Origin: Hemibagrus wyckioides
Taxonomy: Eukaryota; Chordata; Actinopteri; Siluriformes; Bagridae
DNA: 64,000 bases
NCBI RefSeq assembly: GCF_019097595.1
Contig: NC_080723.1
Span: forward strand, 9,340,511 to 9,404,510
Direction of reading: 5' to 3'
The position numbers and the translations under genes are program-made. Below the pieces are notes generated by a model. The model did not search any database and was not told the DNA's origin. It was given only the letters and a program-made list of their open reading frames with translations. Within the stretch, counting starts at the first letter, position 1, and every line of letters begins with the position of its first letter. Positions 1-10,175 of the stretch are shown here, piece by piece.

Positions 1-53
1 TACAGCTTTATAAATCCTTAAGGCACAAGCACAATCATGAGGGTGAGAAAGTT

Positions 54-59
54 TTTATT
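54..59 (-). promoter_or_regulatory. Candidate poly(A) signal for PROSER2
   Basis: The plus strand reads TTTATT, which is AATAAA on the minus strand. It is the best hexamer I noticed downstream of the PROSER2 stop codon. Use of this site would give a 3' UTR of about 1.7 kb. The distance is plausible for a vertebrate 3' UTR, but no transcript evidence is available. Confidence 0.35.
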
Positions 60-237
60 CACAGAAAAAATAGCAGGCTGTGGTACATATAATTGACTAT
101 ACAAATAGCTTAAAGTATAGGTGATATTTAAATGGGAAAAGAAAACAAAGCTTATGGTTCTGTTTCTTACTGCAGTGGCAACATTTGTAAAGACTGAAAA
201 TAATGGTGAAGAGTGGATAATAGGATTGCTTTGCTTT

Positions 238-500
238 GCGTGTATATGTGTGTATGTGTTGTGTGTATGTGTGTAAAAACACATTCTTGTGTTTTAGGTC
301 CTTCATTTATGTTTGTAGAATTGCTACAAAAAAAACCGGAGTCAGTATTTAAAAAAATAAATAAAAACACTAACTTAAAAAAAAATCAAACATACACACA
401 TCCATCATCCATTACACATGCATCACCACACACACACACACACACACACTCACACACACAAATATACACTTACACACACACTAACACACACATACACTTG
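238..500. repeat. GT/CA microsatellite cluster
   Basis: Two simple repeats lie close together. An interrupted (GT)n occupies about 238-274, and an interrupted (CA)n occupies about 391-498 with its purest run near 428-470. Small open frames across this region translate to Thr-His runs and are not genes. If the PROSER2 3' UTR is long, these repeats lie in it or just beyond it. Confidence 0.9.
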
Positions 501-1265
501 CATTGTGTCACAAAGATTTTTCCGTACACATACATATGCACACAAATTTCTTATACAACACAAACCACTGAATATACTGAACATTAAGAGCAGCAGTAAA
601 TAATGAAGAAAGAAATTCAAAGTGAAGAAGTCTAGAAAAAAGTGTGCCAATCCAAACAAAAAACAGAACCAAAGAAGGGGGAAAAATACATTTTCCATCA
701 CCACCCTCATCTATAGAGGCTACATTTGGATTGCTGTGGTTTAGTGTGGGAGGTGCCGTCCAGTTTAAAAATATCCTTTTGAGCACAGCGTAAAGAAGCC
801 AGCTCTAAGCAAGGAGCTGGAATCTGCAAATTCATTGTTTATCAATCATGTATCAAAATGCTGAGAACTGTGGATTAATCGCTGTCTTTAAATGACTAAA
901 AATGTCCATAAAAGTTTTGGTGCTGGTGGTCAAGTTACATCTGGATTGTGGGGATTCTGCTCTTTTAAAAGATCACCAGTGACATGGTCCTTTATAGCGA
1001 TGATCCAGATGTCCAGCCCATATGTCGATCACACACTACCATATCAGCATTATTGAATTCACTTGTATTCACTACAGTGTTCGCTTGTGTATAACCTCAT
1101 TTCTGTAGACGCTGCTCAATTTGCTGTCAACCAGGAGGCCATTCATTCAGGTGCTGAAAGACTCATGGGGAACAACCAAAATTGGTCTGTGGCATTGTGA
1201 TCCAGACCTTCTTGCATTCTGTACCACTATTGTAGTGATGAAAATGTCCATCAAGCAATGCAATG

Positions 1266-1432
1266 GGAGTGGTAGCTCAGGAATCCTGGAATTCAGATTG
1301 GACGGATTAAATCCAAGCACTGCCAAGCTACCACTGCTGGACATTTGAGCAAGATGCTTAATCCTCAGCTGCATAAATGAAATCAGCGTAAGTCACTTTG
1401 GAGCATCTGCCAAATGGCATAAATGTACATAA
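1266..1432 (+). mobile_element. Diverged tRNA-derived SINE
   Basis: The block starts with a tRNA-like A-box region (GTGGTAGCTCAGG) and carries a decayed B-box (GGATTAAATCC, compare GGTTCAAATCC). It continues with GCACTGCCAAGCTACCACT and ends with CATCTGCCAAATGGCATAAA. This layout and tail match the general pattern of teleost tRNA-derived SINEs. The copy is clearly mutated and probably old. It lies in the 3' flank, or in the 3' UTR if long, of PROSER2. The family assignment is from memory of such tails. Confidence 0.7.
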
Positions 1433-1767
1433 GGCCAACTTGTTTCCTCAAAAATCACAGTAAGAGATCTGACTTTTTCCTTTTTATAGACTGGCTTGAT
1501 GGTAGCCTATGTCATGGTTGGTGGTTTGTTGGATAGTGCTGTAACATAATTGTTAAGTACTGTACAATCTTAAATAAATTTCCATGAGATTAGATATAAT
1601 TCAAATAACTATTACCGATTACGCATTCAAAATAGAAAATAATACTATAGAAGTTGATGAGCTCCATTATCAAGGACAACTGTGTGATCTTTAACCTTTT
1701 TGCTTTTAGTTCATCAGAATTTTTTGTTAAAAAGGATTTCAGGAAATAATGTCCAAAGGTAGTGTGT

Positions 1768-4700
1768 TTAGGATGTGTGCTTTAGCAGTCCCAGTCTGCG
1801 CAAAGCATCTCGTCTGGCTTCTCCTGTCGTTCCTTTCCCAGAAAACTGTACCGTGATGCCTTGAGCACGGAATGACGGTGCAGGCTTACTGAGGATCTCT
1901 GGAGGAACCGGATCTGGACGAGGCCTCAGAGATCCGGTGGGACAGTGAGGTCTGGGGGCTGTTGGAGGGGGCAGAGTTGCAGGCCTGTTCCTAACTATAG
2001 GCTGATGAACCGGGTCAGGTTGTAAAGGGGTTGGAGCTTTGGGTTTAGCATCGTAGCCGGTTTGATCGGCTGGGTGGCTTGATCTGGACAGGTTGCTGTG
2101 ATGCATGGTGGGTGCGACAGTATTATTTGGTAAATGGCTATGAGCAAAATTCACCTCCTCTGGTACATCTGTGTTCACCGAAGGATTTATAACTTTTATA
2201 ACTTTTGATCTGCCACCATAACTGTTGAAATGGGTTTCTGCTGCATCAGATGTGTTTGCAGAGAGGGGAGAGATGGACTCTGCCTTTACACTTTTGCTGG
2301 GATTCAAAATGATGGTCTTACCACCATAGCTGTTAAAGTCGGTCTGTTTCACTTCAGCACTTGAAGGTGGGATACTAGACCTTCTCTCTAGGCTTACAGT
2401 CGGAGCTGTGTCTTTAGCCATAGGCGAGATTGCAGCAGATTTTCCCCCATAATAGTTAAAGCTGTTGGAGGAGATCTCACCCCTTGGTTTTGGCTCGTAG
2501 CTATTGCTAGAGGCAAGGGTGCTATTTGAGGTATTCATGTAGTTAGATGTATGAGCCTGTGTGTTGATGGTCACTTTGTTAGGGCTGCTGATAGGTGAAG
2601 TAGCACTGCTGCTTGCTTTGTTAAAGCTGCTGATAGGTGAATTAGCACTGATGTTCACTTTGTTAGAGCTGCTAATAGGTGAATTAGCACTGCTGCTTGC
2701 TTTGTTAAGGCTGCTGGTAGGTGAATTAGCACTGATGTTCAGTTTGTTAGGGCTGTTGATAGGTGAAGTAGCACTGCTGCTCACTTTGTAAGCACTACTG
2801 TTAGGTAAAGTAGTGCTGCTGCTCCCTTTAGTAACAAAGCTGGCTGTCGAATTAGATGTTTTGCTACCCATCAGCCCCAGCTTGGACAATGCCTCCATCC
2901 TGGACTTCTCAGGCTCCATATCTTTGAACGACACACTGCGCATGGGCAAGTTGCGCATACAGGAAGGTTCTCCCCCCTCTAGCGGATGGCTACCAGCAGG
3001 CAGGTTAGCCAACATCTGTGAGCGGCGTTCCTGAAGGTTTACAACTGCCGTGGCAAGTGAGTGAGGGCTGGTGTCTCTGGGGCTCCGTGTCATGCTGATT
3101 TTGCTGGGGAGACGGGGGTTCCTGGCAGGCATGGGAGGCTCACGTTTGGATTCCAGGCTGCGTCTGTGGCCTAATAGTGTGGATGGAGTGATTCCGCCAG
3201 TACCCCGGTGCTCAGCGATCTTGCTGGCTATGACTACAGGTGTGGGAACGGAGCCTGGAGGAGGCTGGTGGTTGTTGTCCTCATGTGCATCAAAGCTTGC
3301 GGTTGAGGATGGGACAACACTCTCCATAGGGTCCTTCTTTGGTATGTTTTCATAATGAGACTCTGGTGTTACAGCAAGCTTCTGAAAATCTGCAGAGCAA
3401 AAAATGTTCAGCGTCAGACTTTGATTCAATTTCTCAAATATCTAACATAGTAGCAGCATGACTAAGCAAACCGCTCCATCTCTGTCTGATCACTACCTTA
3501 ATAACTATTGCCATTTCAAGCCACCTGTGTACATTGTCATTGCAGCAGATGTATTTATACTCCTTTATTATTCATGTGCCTTTCATTTTGTTGTGTTTTA
3601 TAAGGACTTCTATCACTGATATGCTTAGGCTTTAGGCTTGGAAGCTTGTATCTGCCTCAAAGGACTGAGATTTTATTTTTATTTATATATCTATTTATAG
3701 TTTTGTACACAGCTCTTTTATAGTATAGGTCAATTAAGTAAACTTAATTATTAAACCACTGTTCAGTAATCAGAAATTTGAACCAGTACCTGGCATAGTG
3801 AAGTTAGTTGGGGAATGGACCAAGTCAATGATGTCATGCTCCATTAGGCTGGGGGAAACATTTGCAGCAAAGGCAGGACTTAACAGTGAATTAGATGAAG
3901 TCTGAAGGCCCTCAGCAGGATTTGTTCTTCGAGAGGTCAATCCTGTGGTATCATCAAAACCCTCCTCTAGTGAGTCTATGGTCTCCTCAAAGAACAGAAT
4001 ACACTCCTTTTCCTCCACACTGAGAAACTGTAGACCATCATCTTTCTAGAAAAAAAAAACAAAAACAAAGCAAAGTCAGGTAAAATCAGCACATCCTGAC
4101 TACACAGTAAGAACTGATTTTGTGCATCATAATTTTATTTGATTTTATCACTGTTACAACAGTGCTCATCCTCAATTTGTCTTAAAATTAGACTGTAAAA
4201 TGTGGCTTCTTAAATAAGAAACTTTAAAACACAGCATCCTCAATCCTTAGAAAAAAAACTGAATTTGAGAGTGCTGTAGTGCAAATTTATACAAAATCTA
4301 TTATCTGCATATCTGAAATATATTGTATTCATGTTCAAGTTAAATAACAAACCATCCCACACAGAGGTGCACAGTAAATAGAGGGATTGATGATTTTAGT
4401 GGTCATATGTTTCTACTTGTGAACAGTTTCACTGGCAATAGAAAAAATTAAATGCAAAAAGGTGACTTTTTTGATTCGTCTGCCATGTCAGTTGTTATTT
4501 TTCATGAAGAAATGTTTCAGCATTGCATACATAACACATAGCACAGTGTGCAAGCAGCCAGCACACTCCTGTCTCTCTTGTGTGTATGTGTGTGTGTGTG
4601 AACAGTAGGCTACTTGTTTCTCTAGTCCCATGCCCCCACCTCTCAACCTGATGTGGAAGACAGGATCACTATACCTGCGTCTGTGAGGGAGGATTATGTG

Positions 4701-6237
4701 AGGGTGGGGTGCCCTGAATGCTTCCGGAAAAAAACACATAAAGTCATCTTCTAAGCACAGAGCCAGTTACAGCTACACTATACCATGTCTGTAGAGTTTA
4801 GGATTAAACATGTAGCTCAAACTAGTAGAAAACTATAAACATTTTAAGTACAGGACAAACTCCATTAAAAGCCCTGATAGATCCTGAACCTGACAGGATC
4901 CTTATCGATGACAGATGCAGGGCAGAGAGAGAAAGAGACAGGTGAGGGGAAAGAAGTAGAACCAGCTTTTCTGCTTGTGTTGAATACAGCAAGCAACTGA
5001 ACGCATCACAGCGAGCTCTCACATTACTCGGACTTTGTAATGAACACAATGCATTAGGCTCTGTGGCAGTGGCAGTGCGGCCAGAGCAGCTCTATTTCTG
5101 ACCTTATCTAAGCACAATCCCAGCCCTTGCTAAATAGAATGAGGAAATAACCATGACTGTTTGATTATGAGTGTGTTTATATGTGTGCCTTTATTTTTGT
5201 GAGACAAAAATAGCCCAAGTTCTGGAGACGTTCTGTGACGATTAACTGACACAACAAACACGCACACGTTAAAATCGTCCTGTTCTGGGTTTTGTCTGTT
5301 ATAAGAATGAAGTTTTGTGTCAACAGGTTTCTATATTTTCTGCTTTTTCTGGGAATACTTATGCACATATCTGTGTCAGGGGCCATACAGTAAGTATGAG
5401 ATGCATAGTGAGCTCTCCTGTCAGGCTATCCTGTCCAAAACTGCAGCAGAACTGGTTTCCCTTCTCCCTTTTTTCTGTGTGTGTGTGGATGTATATATAA
5501 ACCAGTGTGTTTCTGAGAGCATGAATATACAGAATATTTGCCTCCATGTAAAAAATGTGCATATTTATACAGACATTTCTAAAAAGCTTTACGTGTAAAC
5601 AGCTGCAGGTTTTTCTTCTTTTAAAAATACACAATTTGACAAAATTTTAGTTGATTAAATTAGGAATTGCCTTTGTGTTTAAACAAAACATACGTGGAGG
5701 TCACAATGAAGCAGCTGACAGTTTGCCCACATAGCCTTCATGCTTTTGTTCTGTCTCTAAATATATATTAGACATATTCTTTTTAGATACCTACTTAGTT
5801 AACGATAGTCTGGATAATTTCAGACCTAAAGAAACCAGATTTCTGACATTTCGTGGCTCGTCAATTCTACTAACAAATCTCCCTCAGAAAGGCTTCACAA
5901 GGGTAGGACCATGTAACATCTGACTTTGTGAGGACTTTTTTAAACAAATTCCACAGTTTTTATTAAAAAAGAAAGAAAACCTAAAGGAGTTTATTTTTTA
6001 AAGGAGCTTAAATAACTGTATAATCCGGTCAGTGGAATGTCCTTAGGAAGGTCCTAAGACTGGTACGTGTAAGTGGTGTGTGTGTCTGTGTGTGTGCGCG
6101 CGCGCATGTGCGTGTTCAGCTCAGTTTCTATTCCTGTCTATAAGTCTATGAGACAAACACTCCTCAGTACTCACAGCTCGCTGGCAGCCGTTGAGCCTGT
6201 AGTGAAGACGCGGTTTGCCGTCGACTTGTACGTCCAT
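1768..6237 (-). CDS. proser2: PROSER2 homologue (proline and serine-rich protein 2), four coding exons
   Basis: Proposed exons, 5' to 3': 6237-6175, 4713-4675, 4045-3790 and 3389-1768. The lengths (63+39+256+1622) sum to 660 codons including the stop. Exons 3 and 4 are secure. Exon 3 opens with LQFLSVEEKECILFFEETID, the hallmark N-terminal block of the PROSER2/SARG family, and exon 4 ends with RRDALRRLGLLKHTS, the family's C-terminal block. They join in frame (CCA G / AT TTT) across GT-AG sites. The middle is Ser/Pro-rich and probably disordered. It holds SVSFKDMEPEKSRMEALSKL (about residue 270), a 14-residue tandem repeat (about 311-395) and three YGGK/R motifs. The first 13 codons of the longest open frame here are intron. 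PROSER2 has no established biochemical activity. The neighbouring ECHDC3 supports PROSER2 over its paralogue SARG. Exons 1 and 2 are inferred from splice sites and phase. Confidence 0.85.
2561..2815 (-). repeat. Coding 42-bp minisatellite in PROSER2
   Basis: About six 14-residue units of the form SPISSxNKxxxSA(N/T) lie in exon 4. Units alternate between a KASSSA-type and a K(L/V)NISA-type ending, so the DNA also has an 84-bp dimer period. The period is a multiple of three, so copy-number change keeps the frame. On the opposite strand it yields a spurious Leu-rich open frame. Confidence 0.85.
4675..4713 (-). CDS. proser2: Candidate PROSER2 coding exon 2
   Basis: On the minus strand a T-rich tract leads to an AG, followed by 39 bp encoding GTPPSHNPPSQTQ, then a donor (CAG/GTATAG). 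It is phase 0 at both ends, which fits both candidate exon 1 and the secure exon 3 that begins AAA GAT GAT. An alternative acceptor 7 bp upstream (exon 4675-4720) would break the frame. The Pro/Ser/Gln content resembles the rest of the protein. This rests on splice-site reading only. Confidence 0.4.
6073..6112. repeat. (GT)n/(GC)n microsatellite
   Basis: An alternating pyrimidine-purine run (GTGTGTCTGTGTGTGTGCG, then CGCGCGCATGTGCG) lies in the first PROSER2 intron, just after the candidate exon 1 donor. The pattern can adopt Z-DNA. Confidence 0.85.
6175..6237 (-). CDS. proser2: Candidate PROSER2 first coding exon
   Basis: On the minus strand an ATG in strong context (GTAACCATGG) opens 21 codons, MDVQVDGKPRLHYRL and then NGCQRA, ending exactly at a GTGAGT donor in phase 0. 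The upstream flank is CpG-containing and carries an E-box and a CRE, as expected near a start site. The in-frame fit to the next candidate exons supports it. A non-coding alternative first exon near 6966-7120 cannot be excluded. Confidence 0.5.
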
Positions 6238-6276
6238 GGTTACAAGGTCAACGTCACCGTGTCTCGCAGCTCAGCG

Positions 6277-6286
6277 GTCACGTGGT
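6277..6286. promoter_or_regulatory. E-box GGTCACGTGG
   Basis: The palindromic CACGTG core sits about 45 bp upstream of the candidate PROSER2 start codon. Such sites bind bHLH-ZIP factors of the USF/MiT type. Function is inferred from sequence and position only. Confidence 0.4.
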
Positions 6287-6426
6287 AACGTTCAAAGCGA
6301 GCATCTCCATTGAGGCCTCGGACCTCAGTCCAGCTCACGCGCCTTAACACACAACTACAAAGACGGATACACACACACCAATCAGTTCTCTCTGAACTTA
6401 TTACCGTTCTTAAATGCGATACCTCA

Positions 6427-6434
6427 TGACGTCA
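6427..6434. promoter_or_regulatory. CRE palindrome TGACGTCA
   Basis: A full 8-bp CREB/ATF site lies about 190 bp upstream of the candidate PROSER2 ATG. Full CREs near start sites are often functional. Two more occur at 7154 and 9934. Confidence 0.45.
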
Positions 6435-6965
6435 TTATGCGTACAACACAGAGTTCTCCTACACATATAAACACATTTACTTTAAACATATTTATCATTG
6501 GTGGGTTTTAATATCAGCAGATCTCCCATTTCATATCTAAACACACTGAAACAACTAACCGATCTACTAACAAAAAATAATATAAGTGTCTGAAACCTTT
6601 CTAAATTGCATCTATTTTATAAAGCTGGATCAGCTCATGAGACTATTTATATCTTATAATTAAATGTATCATGTGTCACCGCGGGTTTCAGTCTAAATAA
6701 ACTGAATTAAAAATAATAAGATTGATTGCTTTGCAGTATAGTGAGTACAGTGAGTGCTTTTCCAGTATTTCCAGATACTGTGAATAAATGTGATTAAATA
6801 GTGTCCAAAAAAAAAAAAAACCCTAAACTTTCCATTATAATGCGCAAAAGCGGCAAGATAGAGAATACAACTGTGAGAATGCGCACAGATCAAGAAATAC
6901 ATCTACTAATCCGGAATATTTAGAGTCAATTAGGCAAGAAATATTTAATAACACTTAATACGCAC

Positions 6966-7222
6966 CTCTGACTGGAGAGAAAAAGCCACACGAGTTCAGA
7001 AAGAAATCAGCCGAAGTCCAAAAATCAGCTTGAAGTGCGGTAAGTAAAGTGTGGTGTATTGAGCAGTACTGTGGAAAGTGGACGCGCGTTTGCCGTTTTA
7101 ACTTTGTGGAGCTGCTTCATTGCGCCTGAAGTGGCGCGTCCAGTTCGCCAAGGTGACGTCACAGTGAGGGCTCCTCCCTTGAGCAGAAGGGTAGTGCTGT
7201 AACAGCTACACACCCACCACAA
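6966..7222 (-). promoter_or_regulatory. CpG-rich promoter-like segment, possible alternative PROSER2 first exon
   Basis: This is the most GC- and CpG-rich stretch between the two divergent genes (for example GGACGCGCGTTTGCCG and AGTGGCGCGTCCAG). A full CRE lies at 7154-7161. On the minus strand a possible donor (AGAG/GTGCGT) lies at 6966/6965, so 6966 to about 7120 could be a 5' UTR exon. The 65-codon minus-strand frame here has no recognisable homology. Confidence 0.4.
7154..7161. promoter_or_regulatory. CRE palindrome TGACGTCA
   Basis: A second full CREB/ATF site, inside the CpG-rich segment. Confidence 0.45.
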
Positions 7223-9030
7223 AATGCCCCCTTCATGAGCCTTATTAAAGCCTACATAACTTCCTGGCTATATGCTTAAAACACTCTTGGATTGAGCTGC
7301 CAAATCCATTCATGCTAATTATATTATATTATAATTATATCATATATCTCAGTGTCTTGTGGTCTTTTTTTTTAAGATATCACACCCCAGTACACAATAA
7401 ATAAAACGTATTCAAAACGCTTTTAAACCTTGGAGCCAACAGAATATAAATGAGTCCTTGTTCACTGTGGAATATAAATTGACTACAGTCTGTTTTTTAA
7501 AGGAACCATTTGTTTTTACATGAAGTTTTACTTGATGAGCCTTAACACAGGCCTGTAAATGGCGGCCAAATATTTTCTTTAGTCAGTTTTGATCTGGAGT
7601 GATGAAGCTTGATTATGAACCAAGTAATGGAGACATACTGTATGGCCACAAATGACCATCTTGATATAATCATGATATAACTTAATACACTTCTGATAAC
7701 ACTGACCTACAGTACCCCTGTGTATTTTGTAAAATATGATCAACATTTTTAATTCTGAGGGAAAATTTGAATAATTGCTTTATTGTTCACTTAATAAACA
7801 GGAATCCGTGTTACTTAAGGAATAAATAAAACATAGACGGCTGGATCTGGACATTTTTCATAATTCATATTATCTCTTCTTTTTATTCATTAGCCTTACT
7901 GCATTGGCATCAACAACGGTACAAGGAAATTGTAACTGACATTGCTGTATCATAAAATTGAACTAAGAGAGCCACATAGCATATTTGGTGTGGGGCTCCC
8001 TCTTGTGGGAGACTATGAATGGTGAAAGGACAAAGCATTGCACTAGTACAGAAAAAAGGGTTCTTCACAGGCGACTGGTAAGTGTTTTTTGGACTTCATA
8101 AAGGGCTTCTGTTGGGATCCTCTCAATTGTAAGGTACTACACAGGTCACATAAAGGTTTAATGTAGAGGCAAACTAGGGAATCCTTAGGATTATAAATTC
8201 AATCAATTTTTAAGGTAACTAAACAAGAATTCTGAAGTAACAGTTATGAAAAATGGAAACATGACATATTTACCTATTTCCTGATGTGAGACTATTATTT
8301 TAGTAGACTATTTTATTACCCTGTCACAGCCAGGATCATGTTCCTTGAGGTGTTATATGACCACAACCTTTGATCAGAAACAGCAGTTAAATACCTTGAC
8401 TGGTCAAAAAAAAAAAAAAGCACATTCAGTCTAACGGTGTAAGTGAAATTCTGGTATCCTTTAGTGTTTCAGTACCAGTAATGTTTATGTTGTAGTTTTC
8501 CCATCACAGCAGTGGTTTTTTTTTTTTTTAATTGGAGAGATCAATTAGTTGGGATGCTTTTTGAATGTTTTTTTTTTTTTTTTGGAAAATGCAAAATTTA
8601 AATAAGAACATGCACAGATGAAAGATATGAAAGAAATTCATCCTTGCCATCAACAGTCTATAATTAAAGATTAAATTGCAGAGTGGTGCAGATGAATGAA
8701 CCATTTCCAGTTTTGGTTTTATGTGAATAGCAATCAGAGATCAGATGCTATAATTTGATGGCGTGTAGGTACAGAATTTCATGCAGCTTTGACAGAAAAT
8801 TGCTTTCATCCTTTCATTTATTCCAGTTAAGGAATATGTTTCTCTACTTGAAAAGTTTTACAAAAATAAAGAAAAGTATATAATCCAGGATCCCTAATCA
8901 AACTCTGACTAATCTTACCTTACAGTAGCTTCCTCCCCAGTGTTTAAGCTCTTTTATCTTCTGAAATCTTCCATTGTTTCCTATTAAACCCTATTTATTT
9001 TAGTACAAAGGTACTAAAGAGGTGGTTTAG
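7223..9030. other. Intergenic sequence, no gene seen
   Basis: AT-rich sequence between the divergent PROSER2 and ECHDC3 promoters. It contains poly-A (about 8407-8419) and two poly-T runs (about 8517-8530 and 8568-8584). I found no conserved coding signature or RNA gene here. Confidence 0.6.
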
Positions 9031-9039
9031 TACACCACT

Positions 9040-9200
9040 GTTACCATCTGCTATCACTGCATCTTATACATTTCATGTTGTATGTTTATGTAGCACCAGG
9101 TCCTGGAGAAATGTTGTTTCATTTCACTATGTACTGCGTCAGCTATATGTGGCTGAAATGACAATAAAACTTCTTGAATCTTCTTCTTCTTCTTCTTGAA
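9040..9200 (+). mobile_element. 3' tail of a fish retroelement ending in a (CTT)n run
   Basis: The segment carries CACCAGGTCCTGGAGAAATG, then TTTCATTTCACTATGTACTG, then TGGCTGAAATGACAATAAAA. This is a tail pattern I associate with interspersed retroelements in teleost genomes. It is followed by (CTT)n at 9181-9198. The 5' limit is uncertain and no coding part remains. Confidence 0.5.
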
Positions 9201-9239
9201 TCTTCTTATTCCTCCACCTGACTATTACAGTTGACCAAA

Positions 9240-9425
9240 TGAGGGGAGATCTGGGAAAATTCTGCACAGGCATGGCCCCAATGTACTGTAGGTCTGTGTC
9301 AGTCAGGTGTGTCATGATGCATCTGTTTTCTGAAGTGCATCTGCAACTTTTCCAGCGAAACTCCAGCAACAACATGATGTTTCCACCCTAGTGCTTCACA
9401 GTTGGGATGCTGTCCTTTGGATTAA
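9240..9425 (-). pseudogene. Tc1/mariner-like transposase remnant
   Basis: On the minus strand, 9415-9360 reads SIPTVKH-stop-GGNIMLL. This resembles the Tc1-family block P-T-V-K-H-G-G-G-S-[IV]-M that precedes the second catalytic region. Downstream, another frame resembles the following family segment (ALQKTD). An in-frame stop, a frameshift and the lack of flanking domains mark a dead fragment. No inverted terminal repeats were recognised. Confidence 0.5.
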
Positions 9426-9539
9426 AAGGCAAGGTCATAAACAGCACTGATAACCCTTGTATTTACCTCCCATTTATTATACGCTTATTCTCTCCACGTG
9501 CCAAATTGACCTGGTCTGTTTTGACCGCTTATAAAAAAA

Positions 9540-9760
9540 ATGAAGTATGTATAATCACCTTTTTTTTTTTTCTTCACCTTTTTAGTCAGCTTGTTTCCAA
9601 CACATTAACATATATTTTGTACTTTTTTTTTCTTTTTTTTTTTAAATATTTGGTCTTATAAATCTCATTTATATAAAATAATACCTCATTTTTGAGTACA
9701 TTCAAATTGACCCGGAGATAACAGGAGGGATAAACAAACAAACAAACAAATATTTATTTT
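9540..9760. repeat. Poly-T tracts and (AAAC)n
   Basis: Poly-T runs lie at about 9560-9571 and 9624-9641, and (AAAC)n at about 9735-9750. They lie upstream of ECHDC3. The open frame across the poly-T tracts is not gene-like. Confidence 0.75.
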
Positions 9761-9933
9761 AAAATTCCAAATAAAAAGTCATTGTTTTAATTCTTGAATT
9801 TTTGGTGTTTATATTCTGAAAATCGGATCGTGAGCAGATTGTATCGTTACACCTCCGATTTGACCTGCACTCCAAATCGTAATTCCTACTCGAAAGTCGG
9901 AGTTTTTTCCCCCCGAATGCGACCACGTTGTTT

Positions 9934-9941
9934 TGACGTCA
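9934..9941. promoter_or_regulatory. CRE palindrome TGACGTCA upstream of ECHDC3
   Basis: A third full CREB/ATF site, about 240 bp upstream of the ECHDC3 start codon in a locally CpG-containing segment (9830-9970). It is probably part of the ECHDC3 promoter. Confidence 0.5.
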
Positions 9942-10175
9942 CTTCGTAAACAAGGAAGGAACTGGTAGGTGAGAACAGTGTCCTAAATTGACGAGTTGAA
10001 GGTTCAGATTGAAGGAGCGTTTTCTGTGTTTTGTTGTTATTTATTAGTTGTACAACTATTAACGCCCTGAACGCAGCATTATTAAAACTGACTTTTATTA
10101 TGAACTGATGACTTTAATCCCGCTGCTCTTGACAGTTAATTCCACCATAGTGTCGTACAGCAGTCTCGGTTAAAC

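Noticed and set aside
2561..3355. Plus-strand Leu-rich frames
   Set aside because: They are antisense shadows of the PROSER2 exon and its 42-bp repeat.
9139..9375. Minus-strand 78-codon frame as an intact gene
   Set aside because: Its upstream part matches a decayed Tc1-like transposase, and the Glu run comes from the (CTT)n repeat.
9830..9910. Possible MITE-like segment with ACTCGAAAGTCGGAGTTTTT
   Set aside because: It resembles repeated sequence seen in fish genomes, but I could not find paired terminal inverted repeats or a target-site duplication.
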